Below are positions 21,735 to 30,802 of a DNA stretch of 64,000 nucleotides, piece by piece; within the stretch, counting starts at the first letter, position 1, and each line of letters begins with the position of its first letter. The notes under the pieces are model-generated. The model searched no databases. It was not told the DNA's origin and worked only from the letters and a program-made list of their open reading frames with translations. This stretch comes from RUG13409 sp045616985 (GTDB lineage: Bacteria; Bacillota; Clostridia; Peptostreptococcales; Anaerovoracaceae): NCBI GenBank assembly GCA_045616985.1, contig JAZLHU010000042.1, positions 1 through 64,000 on the forward strand. Reading direction: 5' to 3'. A program made the translations under genes and the position numbers.

Positions 21735-23387
21735 TTAGAGCTTCATATCTCCCTCTTTATTGAATGCCATGTAGATGAACATGGATATTATTGTGAGAAC
21801 TGTCAATACTGCGGAGAATGCGCAGGCGATACCGTCGTTTCCGCGGTTAACTGCAACATATGCAGACATTGTCAGCGTAATGGTCTTGTTGTTATACAGA
21901 ATGATTGCGCTGGACAGCTCTGTGATGATAGCAACCCATGAAAGAATGGCACCGGATACTATACCGTTGGACATCATTGGAACTGTTATCTTTGCAAACG
22001 TTTTCAGCTTGGATGCGCCAAGGGAAATAGAAGCCTCCTCAATACTCATAGGTATCTGCATCAATGTTGCCGTTGCCGATCTTATCGTATACGGCATTCT
22101 TCTGATTACCAAAGAAATAATCATTATAAGCAGAGTTCCCGTAAGAGCCCAGGGCTGCTTGCCGAAAGCGGATACAAGAGCGATACCGATTACAGCGCCC
22201 GGCATAATGTAAGGAAGCATAGCCAAAGTATCAATTGTGTTATTGAGCAGGCTGCGTCTTCTTACAACCAGATAAGCGATAAGTACTGCAATTACTATGA
22301 TGATAATAAGTGATGCAATGCCAAGAACCGTTGTATTCTTAATGGATCTTCCGAGAAGCTTCTTTGCTGCTGCCTGATAGTTTCCGAGTGAGAATCCCGG
22401 ATGGAATACAGATCCTTTGCAGTTTCTGAATGAAAGATAAATAATGTAGAACTGCGGCAGGAAAGCGATGAGGCATACTACATATTCAAAGATATGCATC
22501 AGCACACCGCCGATTCCCTTTGCTTCCTTCTTTTCTACAGGATGAAGTGCATTGATGGAGAAATCGAACTTGTTTGTAGCCCATTTCTGAACAAAGAATA
22601 CGATTGCGGTAATAAGAATGGCAACGATTGAAATTGCAGCTGCAAAGGCAAAGTCTGTTCCGTTTTCACCAAGGTATTCTCGGTAGATAAGGATCGGGAA
22701 GGTCATATAACCTTCACCAAGCAAGTCCGGTGTACCGAAGTCTGCAAAGGCACGCATGAATACCAGCAGTGCTGCTGCAAGAATGGTCGGCATAACCAGT
22801 CTTAAAACAACCTTGAACAGTCTCTTTATGCCTACGCATCCCATGTTTTCAGAAGCCTCCATAAGAGAATTGTCTATATTCTTGAAAGCTCCGTTCATGT
22901 AGATAAATACCAGCGGGAAGAATTTCATGGTCTGAACCAGAAGAATTCCCTTAAATCCGTAAATGCTGCCAAGGGTTATACCCAGTGTATTCTTTACGAA
23001 TACTGTGATCGCACCGCTTCTTCCAAGAAGCATGATCCATGCATAAGCACCGATGAAAGGCGCGGACATGGAGCTTAAAAGTGCAAGGATGAAAATCAGC
23101 TTTGCGCCCTTGATCTTGTAAAAGCTGTAGAAATATGAAAGCGGAATACCTACAATCAGGGAACAGATTGTTACACCTATCGTAACCTTAAAGCTGTTTA
23201 TGATCGTGTTGGTATAGTATTTGGTCGAAAACAGTTTTGCAAACTGCGAAAGGTTTGTTCCTCCGTCAACGCCCATGGTTGCCTGTTTAAGAAGACCTGC
23301 CATAGGATAGCAGAGGAAAAGGATAAATGCACCCAGAAGTATTACGGAAATAACAAGCCAGATATCCTTTCTCTTAGCCTTAGCCAT
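21735..23387 (-). CDS. ABC transporter permease, fused two-domain (AfuB/FbpB-like)
   Basis: 550 aa with about 12 membrane segments and two copies of the binding-protein-dependent permease domain. The EAA loops are ASENMGCVGIKRLFKVVL (first half) and EEASISLGASKLKTFAKI (second half). This fused form is typical of the ferric/AfuB/2-aminoethylphosphonate permease group. It sits between the ATPase gene (4 bp upstream) and the binding-protein gene, forming one importer. Confidence 0.92.
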   Translation of the reverse strand: MAKAKRKDIWLVISVILLGAFILFLCYPMAGLLKQATMGVDGGTNLSQFAKLFSTKYYTNTIINSFKVTIGVTICSLIVGIPLSYFYSFYKIKGAKLIFILALLSSMSAPFIGAYAWIMLLGRSGAITVFVKNTLGITLGSIYGFKGILLVQTMKFFPLVFIYMNGAFKNIDNSLMEASENMGCVGIKRLFKVVLRLVMPTILAAALLVFMRAFADFGTPDLLGEGYMTFPILIYREYLGENGTDFAFAAAISIVAILITAIVFFVQKWATNKFDFSINALHPVEKKEAKGIGGVLMHIFEYVVCLIAFLPQFYIIYLSFRNCKGSVFHPGFSLGNYQAAAKKLLGRSIKNTTVLGIASLIIIIVIAVLIAYLVVRRRSLLNNTIDTLAMLPYIMPGAVIGIALVSAFGKQPWALTGTLLIMIISLVIRRMPYTIRSATATLMQIPMSIEEASISLGASKLKTFAKITVPMMSNGIVSGAILSWVAIITELSSAIILYNNKTITLTMSAYVAVNRGNDGIACAFSAVLTVLTIISMFIYMAFNKEGDMKL

Positions 23388-23390
23388 TTG

Positions 23391-24551
23391 TTAATCCTCC
23401 TTTCCGAGTTTAGCAACAAATTCCGGATTAACTGTCGGATATTCTCCGTTAAGTCCGTTTTCCGCACTTAAAAGGTTTCTGCAGCCGTCTGCAGTAAAGA
23501 TGTTTACCTTTTCCGTATTGATCTTGAGGTTAACAACCGTACCCGGTTCGATAATTTTATCAATGCTTGATTCCTGAATGATTTCAGCCTTATCACCCGT
23601 TTCAAAATGAATGAAGTAGTGAGTGTTAAGACCAAGGAACACACAGTCATCAACAGTTGCTTTGATTCCGTCTGTGGCATTCATATCAAGAATAAGCTCT
23701 TCCGGTCGGATCGAAAGGATAATATCCTGATCCTGCATGAATTCGGGAAGTACCCCTTTGATTTCAGCCTTGTAGCCGTCCTCAAGCCGGATGAAGGACT
23801 TTTCTTCTTCAACAATGAGCTTTCCTCTTACAACATTGGATCTTCCGATGAATGTTGATACAAACAGATTTGCAGGTCTTTGATAAATATCCTTAGGTGT
23901 TCCGATGTGCTGAATCTGTCCGCCGCTCATTACAGCGATACGGTCCGAAACTGCCATTGCTTCTTCCTGGTCATGAGTTACATATACACAGGTAATTCCG
24001 ACGTTGTGCTGGATCTCTTTGATTGCTGTTCTCATTTCAACCCTCAGCTTGGCATCCAGGTTGGAAAGAGGTTCGTCCATCAGAAGTACATCCGGCTCAA
24101 TACAGATGGCTCTTGCAAGAGCAACTCTCTGCTGCTGACCACCGGAGAGTCTGTCCGGTCTTCTTTCTGCAAACTGGTCGATCTGCATCAGCTTCATGAA
24201 CTTTTCGGACTTTTCTGCGATTTCTGCCTTAGGAAGCTTCTTTTCCTTAAGACCGAACTGAACATTTTCCTTTACGGAAAGATGAGGGAAAATGGCATAG
24301 TTCTGAAAAACCATGCCGATATTTCTCTTTGCAGGATCAAGGTCGTTGATCCTTCTTTCCCCGAAATAGAAATCTCCACCTTCGATGGAGTTAAATCCGG
24401 CGATCATACGGAGAAGTGTCGTCTTGCCGCAGCCGGATGGTCCAAGCAGGGTAAAGAACTCTCCCCCTTTGATGTTGAGGTTCAGATCCGGAATAACGGT
24501 AAGGTCTCCGAATTTTTTTACAGCATCTTTGATTTTAATTTCTACGCTCAT
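23391..24551 (-). CDS. ABC transporter ATPase (AfuC/FbpC/PotA-like)
   Basis: 386 aa. Nucleotide-binding domain with Walker A GPSGCGKTTLLR, Q-loop FQNYAIFPHLSV, signature LSGGQQQRVALARA, Walker B LLMDEPLSNLDAKLR and the switch His in YVTHDQEEA. The C-terminal ~150 residues are TOBE-type domains that often bind regulators or substrate. Pairs with the fused permease downstream. The order dehydrogenase-ATPase-permease-binding protein-araD-araM suggests one transcript. Confidence 0.93.
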   Translation of the reverse strand: MSVEIKIKDAVKKFGDLTVIPDLNLNIKGGEFFTLLGPSGCGKTTLLRMIAGFNSIEGGDFYFGERRINDLDPAKRNIGMVFQNYAIFPHLSVKENVQFGLKEKKLPKAEIAEKSEKFMKLMQIDQFAERRPDRLSGGQQQRVALARAICIEPDVLLMDEPLSNLDAKLRVEMRTAIKEIQHNVGITCVYVTHDQEEAMAVSDRIAVMSGGQIQHIGTPKDIYQRPANLFVSTFIGRSNVVRGKLIVEEEKSFIRLEDGYKAEIKGVLPEFMQDQDIILSIRPEELILDMNATDGIKATVDDCVFLGLNTHYFIHFETGDKAEIIQESSIDKIIEPGTVVNLKINTEKVNIFTADGCRNLLSAENGLNGEYPTVNPEFVAKLGKED

Positions 24552-24568
24552 AATAAGTCTCCTTGCAA

Positions 24569-25624
24569 TTATGCTTCAGGGCCGTTAGGGAAGAAGAGAA
24601 TCTTGTTGAATACGATTTCCTTCCTGTCGATTTTGCGGAATGTTTCCGGAGCCTCCTCAAGGGGCAGTCTATGTGAAATCAGCAGGTCGGGATTGAATTT
24701 CTTTTCGTTCATAAGACGGACTGCTTCTGTCCATTCCTTTCCAGGGAATGGGTTTGAGAAGGAGTTCCAGCTTCCCGTAACTGCGATTTCATATCTCTGA
24801 ATCTGATCTACTGCCTTTTCTGTAAGCTGAAGTCCTGCGTGGGAAATCCCGAGATATACAACGCGGCCGCACTTTGCAGCGGAAAGAATTGCGTTGAGCT
24901 GGCATACCGGCGCGCCTGACATTTCAATGGCAAGGTCAACGCCGCCTCCGGTGATGTCCTTGATTTTGGCAACAGGGTCTTCATTTTTTGAATTTATCAT
25001 GTGAGTTGCTCCGCACTGCTTTGCAACGTCAAGCTTTTCATCAAAAATATCAACGGCAATGATGGTCTTGCAGCCGAGAGCCTTTGCATACTGAACAGCA
25101 TAAAGACCGATTGCACCGAGTCCGAAAACAGCGACCTTATCGTCTGCTGTCCCCTTTCCTCTTAAAAATGCGTGAATTGCATTGGCTGCAGGATCTGTTG
25201 TTGCACCCCATGCATAAGGAACGTCATCATTGAGCTTTAAAAGATTTGCTGCCTTAACTGCAAGATACTGAGCAAATGCTCCGTCGTTTCTGGAACCGTA
25301 ATACTTATACCCTTCGCAGAGCGAATAGATGCCCTTCCTGCAGTATGTGCATTCATTGCAGGGAATAAGCGGGGCTGCCGTAACCTTATCGCCTACAGAA
25401 TAACCCGTTACGCCTTTACCGAGTTCAACAATCTGTCCGCAAAACTCATGACCGAGAATAAGAGGAAGCGTGTGCGGTCCGGATACAAGTGCTCTCGGAA
25501 TATCCGATCCGCAGATACCTACTGCCATGATTTTGATAAGTACTTCATCATCTTTGGGCTTTGGATCAGGATAGTTCTCAACAAATTCAAGATCCTTAAC
25601 AGCTTTCATTACTACTGCTCTCAT
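24569..25624 (-). CDS. Zinc-dependent polyol dehydrogenase, galactitol-1-phosphate 5-dehydrogenase-like
   Basis: 351 aa medium-chain dehydrogenase. Zinc site residues lie in VGICGSDIPR and LGHEFCG; the structural zinc loop is PCNECTYCRKGIYSLC; the Rossmann motif is VFGLGAIGLYAVQYAK. GSDIPR, the YGSRNDGAFAQY segment and the GSWNSFSNPFPGKEW stretch closely parallel E. coli GatD, which oxidises galactitol-1-phosphate. Start ATG 25624 is chosen because CAGGAGG lies just upstream; an in-frame start at 25663 lacks this. It is first in the sugar/polyol-phosphate operon. The precise substrate is uncertain. Confidence 0.85.
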   Translation of the reverse strand: MRAVVMKAVKDLEFVENYPDPKPKDDEVLIKIMAVGICGSDIPRALVSGPHTLPLILGHEFCGQIVELGKGVTGYSVGDKVTAAPLIPCNECTYCRKGIYSLCEGYKYYGSRNDGAFAQYLAVKAANLLKLNDDVPYAWGATTDPAANAIHAFLRGKGTADDKVAVFGLGAIGLYAVQYAKALGCKTIIAVDIFDEKLDVAKQCGATHMINSKNEDPVAKIKDITGGGVDLAIEMSGAPVCQLNAILSAAKCGRVVYLGISHAGLQLTEKAVDQIQRYEIAVTGSWNSFSNPFPGKEWTEAVRLMNEKKFNPDLLISHRLPLEEAPETFRKIDRKEIVFNKILFFPNGPEA

Positions 25625-25698
25625 TAAAAATAATCCTCCTGAATACGATCGCAACAGGAACAAAGTGTCCCGTTTTTGTTAGACTTTTATACACATAT

Positions 25699-25727
25699 AT
25701 TGTATTATGAAAATACTTTTTTCTCAA
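25699..25727 (-). promoter_or_regulatory. Promoter of the polyol/sugar-phosphate operon
   Basis: Minus-strand TTGAGA (25722-25727), 17-bp spacer, TACAAT (25699-25704), within the divergent intergenic region. No clear operator palindrome was found. Confidence 0.65.
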
Positions 25728-25765
25728 CTATAATATGAAAATTTGTTCATTATTTATGTGCTTTT

Positions 25766-25794
25766 TCGACAAATCCCAAAAACTGTGATAAAAT
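25766..25794 (+). promoter_or_regulatory. Promoter of the divergent HAD gene
   Basis: Plus-strand TCGACA (25766-25771), 17-bp spacer, TAAAAT (25789-25794) preceded by TGTGA. An AGAAAGGA site follows before the ATG at 25834. Confidence 0.55.
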
Positions 25795-25833
25795 CCGTAC
25801 CGTTAAGCGATTCACAAAAAAGAAAGGAAAAAT

Positions 25834-26544
25834 ATGGCAGAAAAACGTCTGCTGGCCTTTGACATGGACGGCACCATGACCCAGCACAAAACACCACTAA
25901 AAGCAGCACAAAAATCCACCCTCGATGCTCTCGGCAAAAAATACAAGCTTCTCATGATAGGGGCAGGTGCGGTAATGAGAATCTTTAACCAGCTGAACCA
26001 ATATCCGATAGACATTGTCGGAAACTACGGAATGCAGCTTGGCATTTATAAAAATGGAACACAGGATATAATTTTCTCGGCAAATGAGCCCTGCGACAGA
26101 GAGTCCGTTGACAGAAGAGTTACAGAGTTGAGGAAAAAGTACGGATATAACGATTATGCGGGCGAAAATACTGAATTTCACCCTTCCGGCTGCATAACTA
26201 TCCCCCTTCTCGGAACCAAGGCCGATCCTGATGATAAACTCGCATTCGACCCTGACAGAAAGAAAAGAAGGCTGATGCTCGATGATGTAAAAGCGCTCTT
26301 CCCCGAATACAATGTGTTTATTGGCGGCTCATCATCCTTTGATATGAATCCTGTTCCCTACGACAAAGCATGGGCTCTGGCAGATTACTGCAGACGCTTC
26401 GGCTATGCTAAAGATGAGGTCATCTACGTGGGCGATGACTACGACATTGGCGGTAATGATGAGCCGGTGCTTTTGGCAGGATATGATTTCATTAAGATCG
26501 ATAACTATCTTGATTTCCCTGAAAAAATGGAGTCCCTGTTATAG
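25834..26544 (+). CDS. HAD-IIB hydrolase, phosphomannomutase-like
   Basis: 236 aa. Motif I is LLAFDMDGTMTQH; the central cap contains a phosphate-binding-like SSSFDMNPVPYDKAW; motif IV is YVGDDYDIGGND. The GGND ending and the DxxP..DK pattern are those of eukaryote-type phosphomannomutases and HAD-IIB sugar phosphatases. It is transcribed divergently from the sugar/polyol-phosphate operon with a shared 170-bp control region. A role in phosphosugar handling is likely; substrate is unknown. Confidence 0.8.
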   Translation: MAEKRLLAFDMDGTMTQHKTPLKAAQKSTLDALGKKYKLLMIGAGAVMRIFNQLNQYPIDIVGNYGMQLGIYKNGTQDIIFSANEPCDRESVDRRVTELRKKYGYNDYAGENTEFHPSGCITIPLLGTKADPDDKLAFDPDRKKRRLMLDDVKALFPEYNVFIGGSSSFDMNPVPYDKAWALADYCRRFGYAKDEVIYVGDDYDIGGNDEPVLLAGYDFIKIDNYLDFPEKMESLL

Positions 26545-26603
26545 GAACTCCGTTTATATTTCTTTATGATATCTTCAGAATCAGGTATTTTGATTTTCCC
26601 GGA

Positions 26604-27257
26604 TCATTTTGCACCTGTTACGATGGCAATACCTGCGGATGCACCGATTCTTGTTGCGCCTGCGTTTATCATTGCCATAGCTTCTTCATAGGAGTGGATT
26701 CCGCCCGCAGCCTTAACCTCGCAGGCATCTCCTACGGTTTTCTTCATGAGCGCAACATCTTCAGGTGTAGCCCCGCCAGTTGAGAAGCCTGTTGAGGTCT
26801 TTACAAAGTCTGCCTTAGCCTCCATGCAAAGCTTGCATACTGCTGCTTTTTCTTCGTCTGTAAGGAGACAGCATTCAATGATGACCTTAACAATTGCGTT
26901 GCCTTTCGCACCTACAACAGCTTCAATATCCTTCTTAACGTAGTCGTAATCCTTTTCTTTAAGCTTGCCGACGTTGATAACCATATCAACCTCCTGAGCA
27001 CCGTTTTTAACAGCCCACTTTGTTTCGTAAGCCTTAGCCTCAGAGCTCATAGCCCCGAGAGGGAAACCTACAACACAGCAAACCTTAACATCGGTACCCT
27101 TAAGCAGCTCTGCGCAAAGAGGTACATAACATGTATTGACACAAACGGAAGCAAAGTCATATTCTTTTGCTTCGCTGCAAAGCTCAGTAATCTGTTCTGT
27201 TGTTGCATTGGCCTTAAGAAGTGTATGGTCAATGTATTTTGATAATTTCTTTTCCAT
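26604..27257 (-). CDS. deoC: Deoxyribose-phosphate aldolase
   Basis: 217 aa TIM-barrel class I aldolase that splits 2-deoxy-D-ribose-5-phosphate into glyceraldehyde-3-phosphate and acetaldehyde. The Schiff-base lysine is in ADFVKTSTGFSTGGAT, a second active-site lysine in VKAAGGI, and the N-terminal YIDHTLLKANAT is diagnostic. Length is normal. It follows the FMN-binding protein gene by 15 bp. Together with the neighbouring cluster it points to pentose- and deoxypentose-phosphate catabolism. Confidence 0.96.
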   Translation of the reverse strand: MEKKLSKYIDHTLLKANATTEQITELCSEAKEYDFASVCVNTCYVPLCAELLKGTDVKVCCVVGFPLGAMSSEAKAYETKWAVKNGAQEVDMVINVGKLKEKDYDYVKKDIEAVVGAKGNAIVKVIIECCLLTDEEKAAVCKLCMEAKADFVKTSTGFSTGGATPEDVALMKKTVGDACEVKAAGGIHSYEEAMAMINAGATRIGASAGIAIVTGAK

Positions 27258-27272
27258 CTTTAACTCCTAATC

Positions 27273-27809
27273 TTAAAAAAGTTGATTCGTAAGCTCAAAC
27301 TGCTCAAGCGCAGCATTGATCGCAGACTTAACACCGTTTGAGGTATATGTTGCACCGGACATGGAATCAACTGCATCAGCAGCCTTTGAACCGATCCAGT
27401 TTCCGAGGAATGAAGGATCAAGCACCTTTGTTCCGATTCCTGCGGTTTCATCATGGCCTAAAACGTTAATTCCGGTAATTTCTCCATTGGAGTTAACGCC
27501 GATCATAAGCTTAAGCCCGGAGTTCATACCCTTAACATTCGTAGAAACTGCAATTCCGGCACCGTTATCTGATCTGTAAACATCGGTAACACCTTTTACA
27601 AGCTCTACATCAGTAAGCTGAGTAAACGTGGAACCGGTAGGAAGAACAGCAACTCTCGCAGCGCCGGCTTCTTCGAGTTCTCTGGCAGTGATAATAGGTT
27701 CAGTAATCTGATATACACCTGCAAGCAGGAATGAAGCTACCAGGCAGATGCATACAAGTACAACAATTGGAGCAATGATATCCTTTGATCCTGATTTTGT
27801 CATTTTCAA
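27273..27809 (-). CDS. Membrane-anchored FMN-binding protein (RnfG-like)
   Basis: 178 aa with one N-terminal membrane helix (about 12-33) and an extracytoplasmic FMN-binding domain. SMSGATYTS matches the flavinylation motif (S/T-GAT-S/T) in which a threonine is covalently linked to FMN by the ApbE transferase. It resembles RnfG/NqrC, but no other Rnf or Nqr subunit genes and no apbE are nearby, so it is an orphan in this window. It may serve extracellular electron transfer or reductase systems (inference). Confidence 0.82.
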   Translation of the reverse strand: MKMTKSGSKDIIAPIVVLVCICLVASFLLAGVYQITEPIITARELEEAGAARVAVLPTGSTFTQLTDVELVKGVTDVYRSDNGAGIAVSTNVKGMNSGLKLMIGVNSNGEITGINVLGHDETAGIGTKVLDPSFLGNWIGSKAADAVDSMSGATYTSNGVKSAINAALEQFELTNQLF

Positions 27810-27860
27810 TACCTTCTTAATTTATCATAACATACCTTAAAAATTTACCCGATGATTATA

Positions 27861-29147
27861 TCACAGCAGATTATGACTTCGCAACGATTGTAGAGATTTT
27901 AACACACCAAATTTAGAGTGTTCATAAGTAATTCCACCCTGGAAATACACAATATATGGTTCTCTTAAAGGTCCGTCTGCGGAAAGCTCGATAGAAGATC
28001 CCTGAACAAACGCGCCGGCAGCCATAATTATCTTGTCTTTATATCCTGCCATATCCCCGAATTCGGGCTTTACATGAGAATCAACAGGAGCTGCCTCCTG
28101 GATCCCCTCGCAGAACGCCTCAACCTTTTCCCTGCTTCCGAGTACAATAGCTTCAATAATATCCGCTCTCTTATCGTAAGACTTCGGACATGTTTCATAA
28201 CCAAGCTTTTCATATACCTTAGCACAAAGCTTTGCGCCCTTAACTGCACCATTTGTAACTCTTGGTGCAATAAACAGCCCTTCAAACATAGTTCTGGACT
28301 GACCGAATGTGAGGCCGCATTCCCCTCCTATTCCCGGACATGTTACTCTGTAAAAAACCTTGTCGATAAGGTCTTTTCTACCTGCAATATATCCTCCGGA
28401 AAGAGCCAGCCCGCCTCCTGCATTCTTTATCAAGGAGCCTGCCATTATATCTGCCCCGACCTCTATCGGATCCGTATAATCCGTAAATTCTCCATAGCAG
28501 TTGTCAACCATACAGATAACATCGGGATTGACCGATTTACAAGCCTTAACCCAGGCTTCGACCTTATCCATGGTAAAAGCTTTTCTGAAAGAATAACCAG
28601 TTGATCTTTGGAGTGCGCAAATCTTTGTATTAGAGCCTATAGCCAGTTTAACAGCTTCAAGATCAATTTCATTATCCTTGGTAAGTTCAATCTGTTTGTA
28701 CAAAACTCCGTATTCTTTAAGACATCCCGGATTGATCTCATCAAGCCCGATAACGGTCTTCATTGTATCGTAAGGCGTTCCCGTACAATAAATAAGCTCA
28801 TCTCCTGAACGCAGAAGCCCCAAATACACGCTTGCAAGAGCATGTGTACCATTTACAAGCTGAGTTCTGACAATTGCTGCATCAGCATGAAAAACCTGTG
28901 CATATACCTTTTCCAAAGCAGCACGGCCGGGATCATCGTACCCATATCCGGTATTCCAGTCAAAGTGCATATCGGAAATCCTGTTATCTTGAAATGCCTT
29001 TAAAACCTTGTATTGATTGTACTCCATTATGTCATCAAGGGCCTTGAATTCACCTTCAAGTTCGTGTTCAGCCTCTTCAACCATATTGATAATATCAAGG
29101 CTTATATCAAATTGTTGACATAATAATCTTATGGTCAAATCCGTCAT
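27861..29147 (-). CDS. PLP-dependent methionine gamma-lyase family protein (aluminium resistance protein family)
   Basis: 428 aa fold-type I PLP enzyme. The cofactor lysine is expected in MAGSLIKNAGGGLALSGGY. DNCYGEF holds the aspartate that contacts the pyridine nitrogen. FHADAAIVRTQLVNGTHA is the family's substrate-side signature. Members are annotated as methionine gamma-lyase family or aluminium resistance proteins and often lie near miaA and hfq in Clostridia, as here near miaA (hfq is absent). The actual reaction is not settled for this branch. Confidence 0.88.
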   Translation of the reverse strand: MTDLTIRLLCQQFDISLDIINMVEEAEHELEGEFKALDDIMEYNQYKVLKAFQDNRISDMHFDWNTGYGYDDPGRAALEKVYAQVFHADAAIVRTQLVNGTHALASVYLGLLRSGDELIYCTGTPYDTMKTVIGLDEINPGCLKEYGVLYKQIELTKDNEIDLEAVKLAIGSNTKICALQRSTGYSFRKAFTMDKVEAWVKACKSVNPDVICMVDNCYGEFTDYTDPIEVGADIMAGSLIKNAGGGLALSGGYIAGRKDLIDKVFYRVTCPGIGGECGLTFGQSRTMFEGLFIAPRVTNGAVKGAKLCAKVYEKLGYETCPKSYDKRADIIEAIVLGSREKVEAFCEGIQEAAPVDSHVKPEFGDMAGYKDKIIMAAGAFVQGSSIELSADGPLREPYIVYFQGGITYEHSKFGVLKSLQSLRSHNLL

Positions 29148-29236
29148 TCTTCTTTAAACTCTTTCCCTCATTCAAAATCTTTATAAGCACCTTGTTTATC
29201 CGTCCTTTACGATTTCATAAACACATAATGCAGGGT

Positions 29237-30742
29237 TTAATTCTTGTTGGGTACGGAATCCTTAAGAATAACGTCATGGGCACCGCCTTCAACGATCGAA
29301 GTAGCGGAAACCAACGTAAGCTTAGCCTTTTTCTGAAGCTCAGGGATATTAAGGGCACCGACGTTACAGATAGTACTTCTGACCTTGGCAAGCGACATTC
29401 TTACCCCGTCTGAGAGACCGCCGGCATAAGGAACATAAGAGTCAACGCCCTCTTCAAATTTAAGTGCTGCTGCACCGCCAAGATCATATCTTTGCCAGTT
29501 TCTTGCCCTGTTTGAACCTTCGCCCCAGTACTCTTTTACATAAGTACCGTTAATAAGGATCTTTGCTGTCGGAGATTCATCAAATCTTGAGAAATATCTG
29601 CCGAGCATCAGAAAATCCGCACCCATTGCAAGTGCAAGTGTCATATGATAATCGTGAACTATACCTCCATCGGAACAAACAGGCACATAAATACCGGTTT
29701 CTTTATAATACTCATCTCTTGCTTTGGCAACCTCGATAACAGCCGTTGCCTGACCACGACCGATTCCTTTGGTTTCTCTTGTAATACATATACTTCCCCC
29801 GCCGATACCGACCTTAACAAAATCTGCGCCGCATTCAGCAAGGAATCTGAAACCGTCACCGTCAACAACATTTCCTGCGCCTATTTTTACTTTGTCTGCA
29901 TAGTTTTCCCTTACCCAATCAAGGACGTTCTTCTGCCATTGTGTATAGCCTTCGGAAGAATCTATACAAAGAACATCAGCGCCGGCTTCCAGAAGTGCCG
30001 GTATTCTTTCTTTATAGTCTCTTGTGTTGATCCCGGCACCGACAATGTATCTTTTCTGAGCATCCAAAAGTTCAAGAGGATTTTCCTTATGAGAATCATA
30101 GTCCTTACGGAATACTATGTATTCCAATGTTCCGTCTTTTGCGACGACCGGAAGAGCATTGAGCTTCTTTTCCCAGAGAATGTCGTTGCATTCGGCAAGT
30201 GAGGTTCCTTCGGGTGCTGTAATAAGATCTGAAACAGGAGTCATAAAATTCCTGACCGGGGTATCTTTGCTCATTCTTGAAACTCTGTAATCTCTGCTTG
30301 TAACAAGACCCAGAAGCTTTCCGTCTGCTGTTCCGTCTTCGGTTACGGGCATTGTAGAATGTCCTGTTTCAGCCTTAAGCTTCAACACATCAGCAAGAGT
30401 GCTGTCCGGTGTAAGATTGGAATCGCTTGGTACAAAGCCGGCTTTATATGCCTTGACCTTTGCAACCATTTTTGCTTCGGATTCAATAGACTGAGAACCG
30501 TAAATAAAGGAAACACCGCCCTCCTTTGCAAGTGCAACGGCAAGAGTATCATTTGATACAGCCTGCATTATTGCAGATGTAAAAGGAATATTCATTTTTA
30601 TTGCAGGTTCTTCACCTTTTTTAAATTTAACCAAAGGTGTAGAAAGATCCACATTATCCGGGATACATTGGTCGCTGGAAAAGCCCGGAACAAGCAAATA
30701 CTCACTGAATGTTCTTGACGGTTCATCGTAATAGAAAGCCAT
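29237..30742 (-). CDS. guaB: IMP dehydrogenase, divergent type
   Basis: 501 aa. Catalyses IMP to XMP, the committed step to GMP. The TIM barrel is interrupted by a CBS pair (about residues 95-220, with PVTEDGTADGKLLGLVTSRDY and PVSDLITAPEGTSL). The catalytic cysteine is in GIGGGSICITRETKG. This loop differs from the usual GPGSICTTR, placing the protein in a divergent IMPDH clade. The C-terminal flap has YVPYAGGLSDGV. It has its own consensus promoter overlapping the miaA stop codon. GMP reductase is a less likely alternative because of the CBS domains. Confidence 0.88.
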   Translation of the reverse strand: MAFYYDEPSRTFSEYLLVPGFSSDQCIPDNVDLSTPLVKFKKGEEPAIKMNIPFTSAIMQAVSNDTLAVALAKEGGVSFIYGSQSIESEAKMVAKVKAYKAGFVPSDSNLTPDSTLADVLKLKAETGHSTMPVTEDGTADGKLLGLVTSRDYRVSRMSKDTPVRNFMTPVSDLITAPEGTSLAECNDILWEKKLNALPVVAKDGTLEYIVFRKDYDSHKENPLELLDAQKRYIVGAGINTRDYKERIPALLEAGADVLCIDSSEGYTQWQKNVLDWVRENYADKVKIGAGNVVDGDGFRFLAECGADFVKVGIGGGSICITRETKGIGRGQATAVIEVAKARDEYYKETGIYVPVCSDGGIVHDYHMTLALAMGADFLMLGRYFSRFDESPTAKILINGTYVKEYWGEGSNRARNWQRYDLGGAAALKFEEGVDSYVPYAGGLSDGVRMSLAKVRSTICNVGALNIPELQKKAKLTLVSATSIVEGGAHDVILKDSVPNKN

Positions 30743-30774
30743 AATTTTACCTCTTCTATATTAAAATTTTTACT

Positions 30775-30802
30775 ATTATATCAGGAAAAAAATACTTGTC
30801 AA
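30775..30802 (-). promoter_or_regulatory. Consensus promoter of guaB overlapping the miaA stop
   Basis: Minus-strand TTGACA (30797-30802), 16-bp spacer, TATAAT (30775-30780) with an upstream TGA giving an extended -10. The miaA stop codon TGA (30799-30801) is part of the -35 hexamer. Confidence 0.8.

Noticed and set aside
20639..24551. Iron uptake system
   Set aside because: The transporter has ferric-type family similarity, but all neighbours are sugar or polyol-phosphate enzymes and no iron-linked gene or Fur-like box was noticed. Kept as an alternative only.
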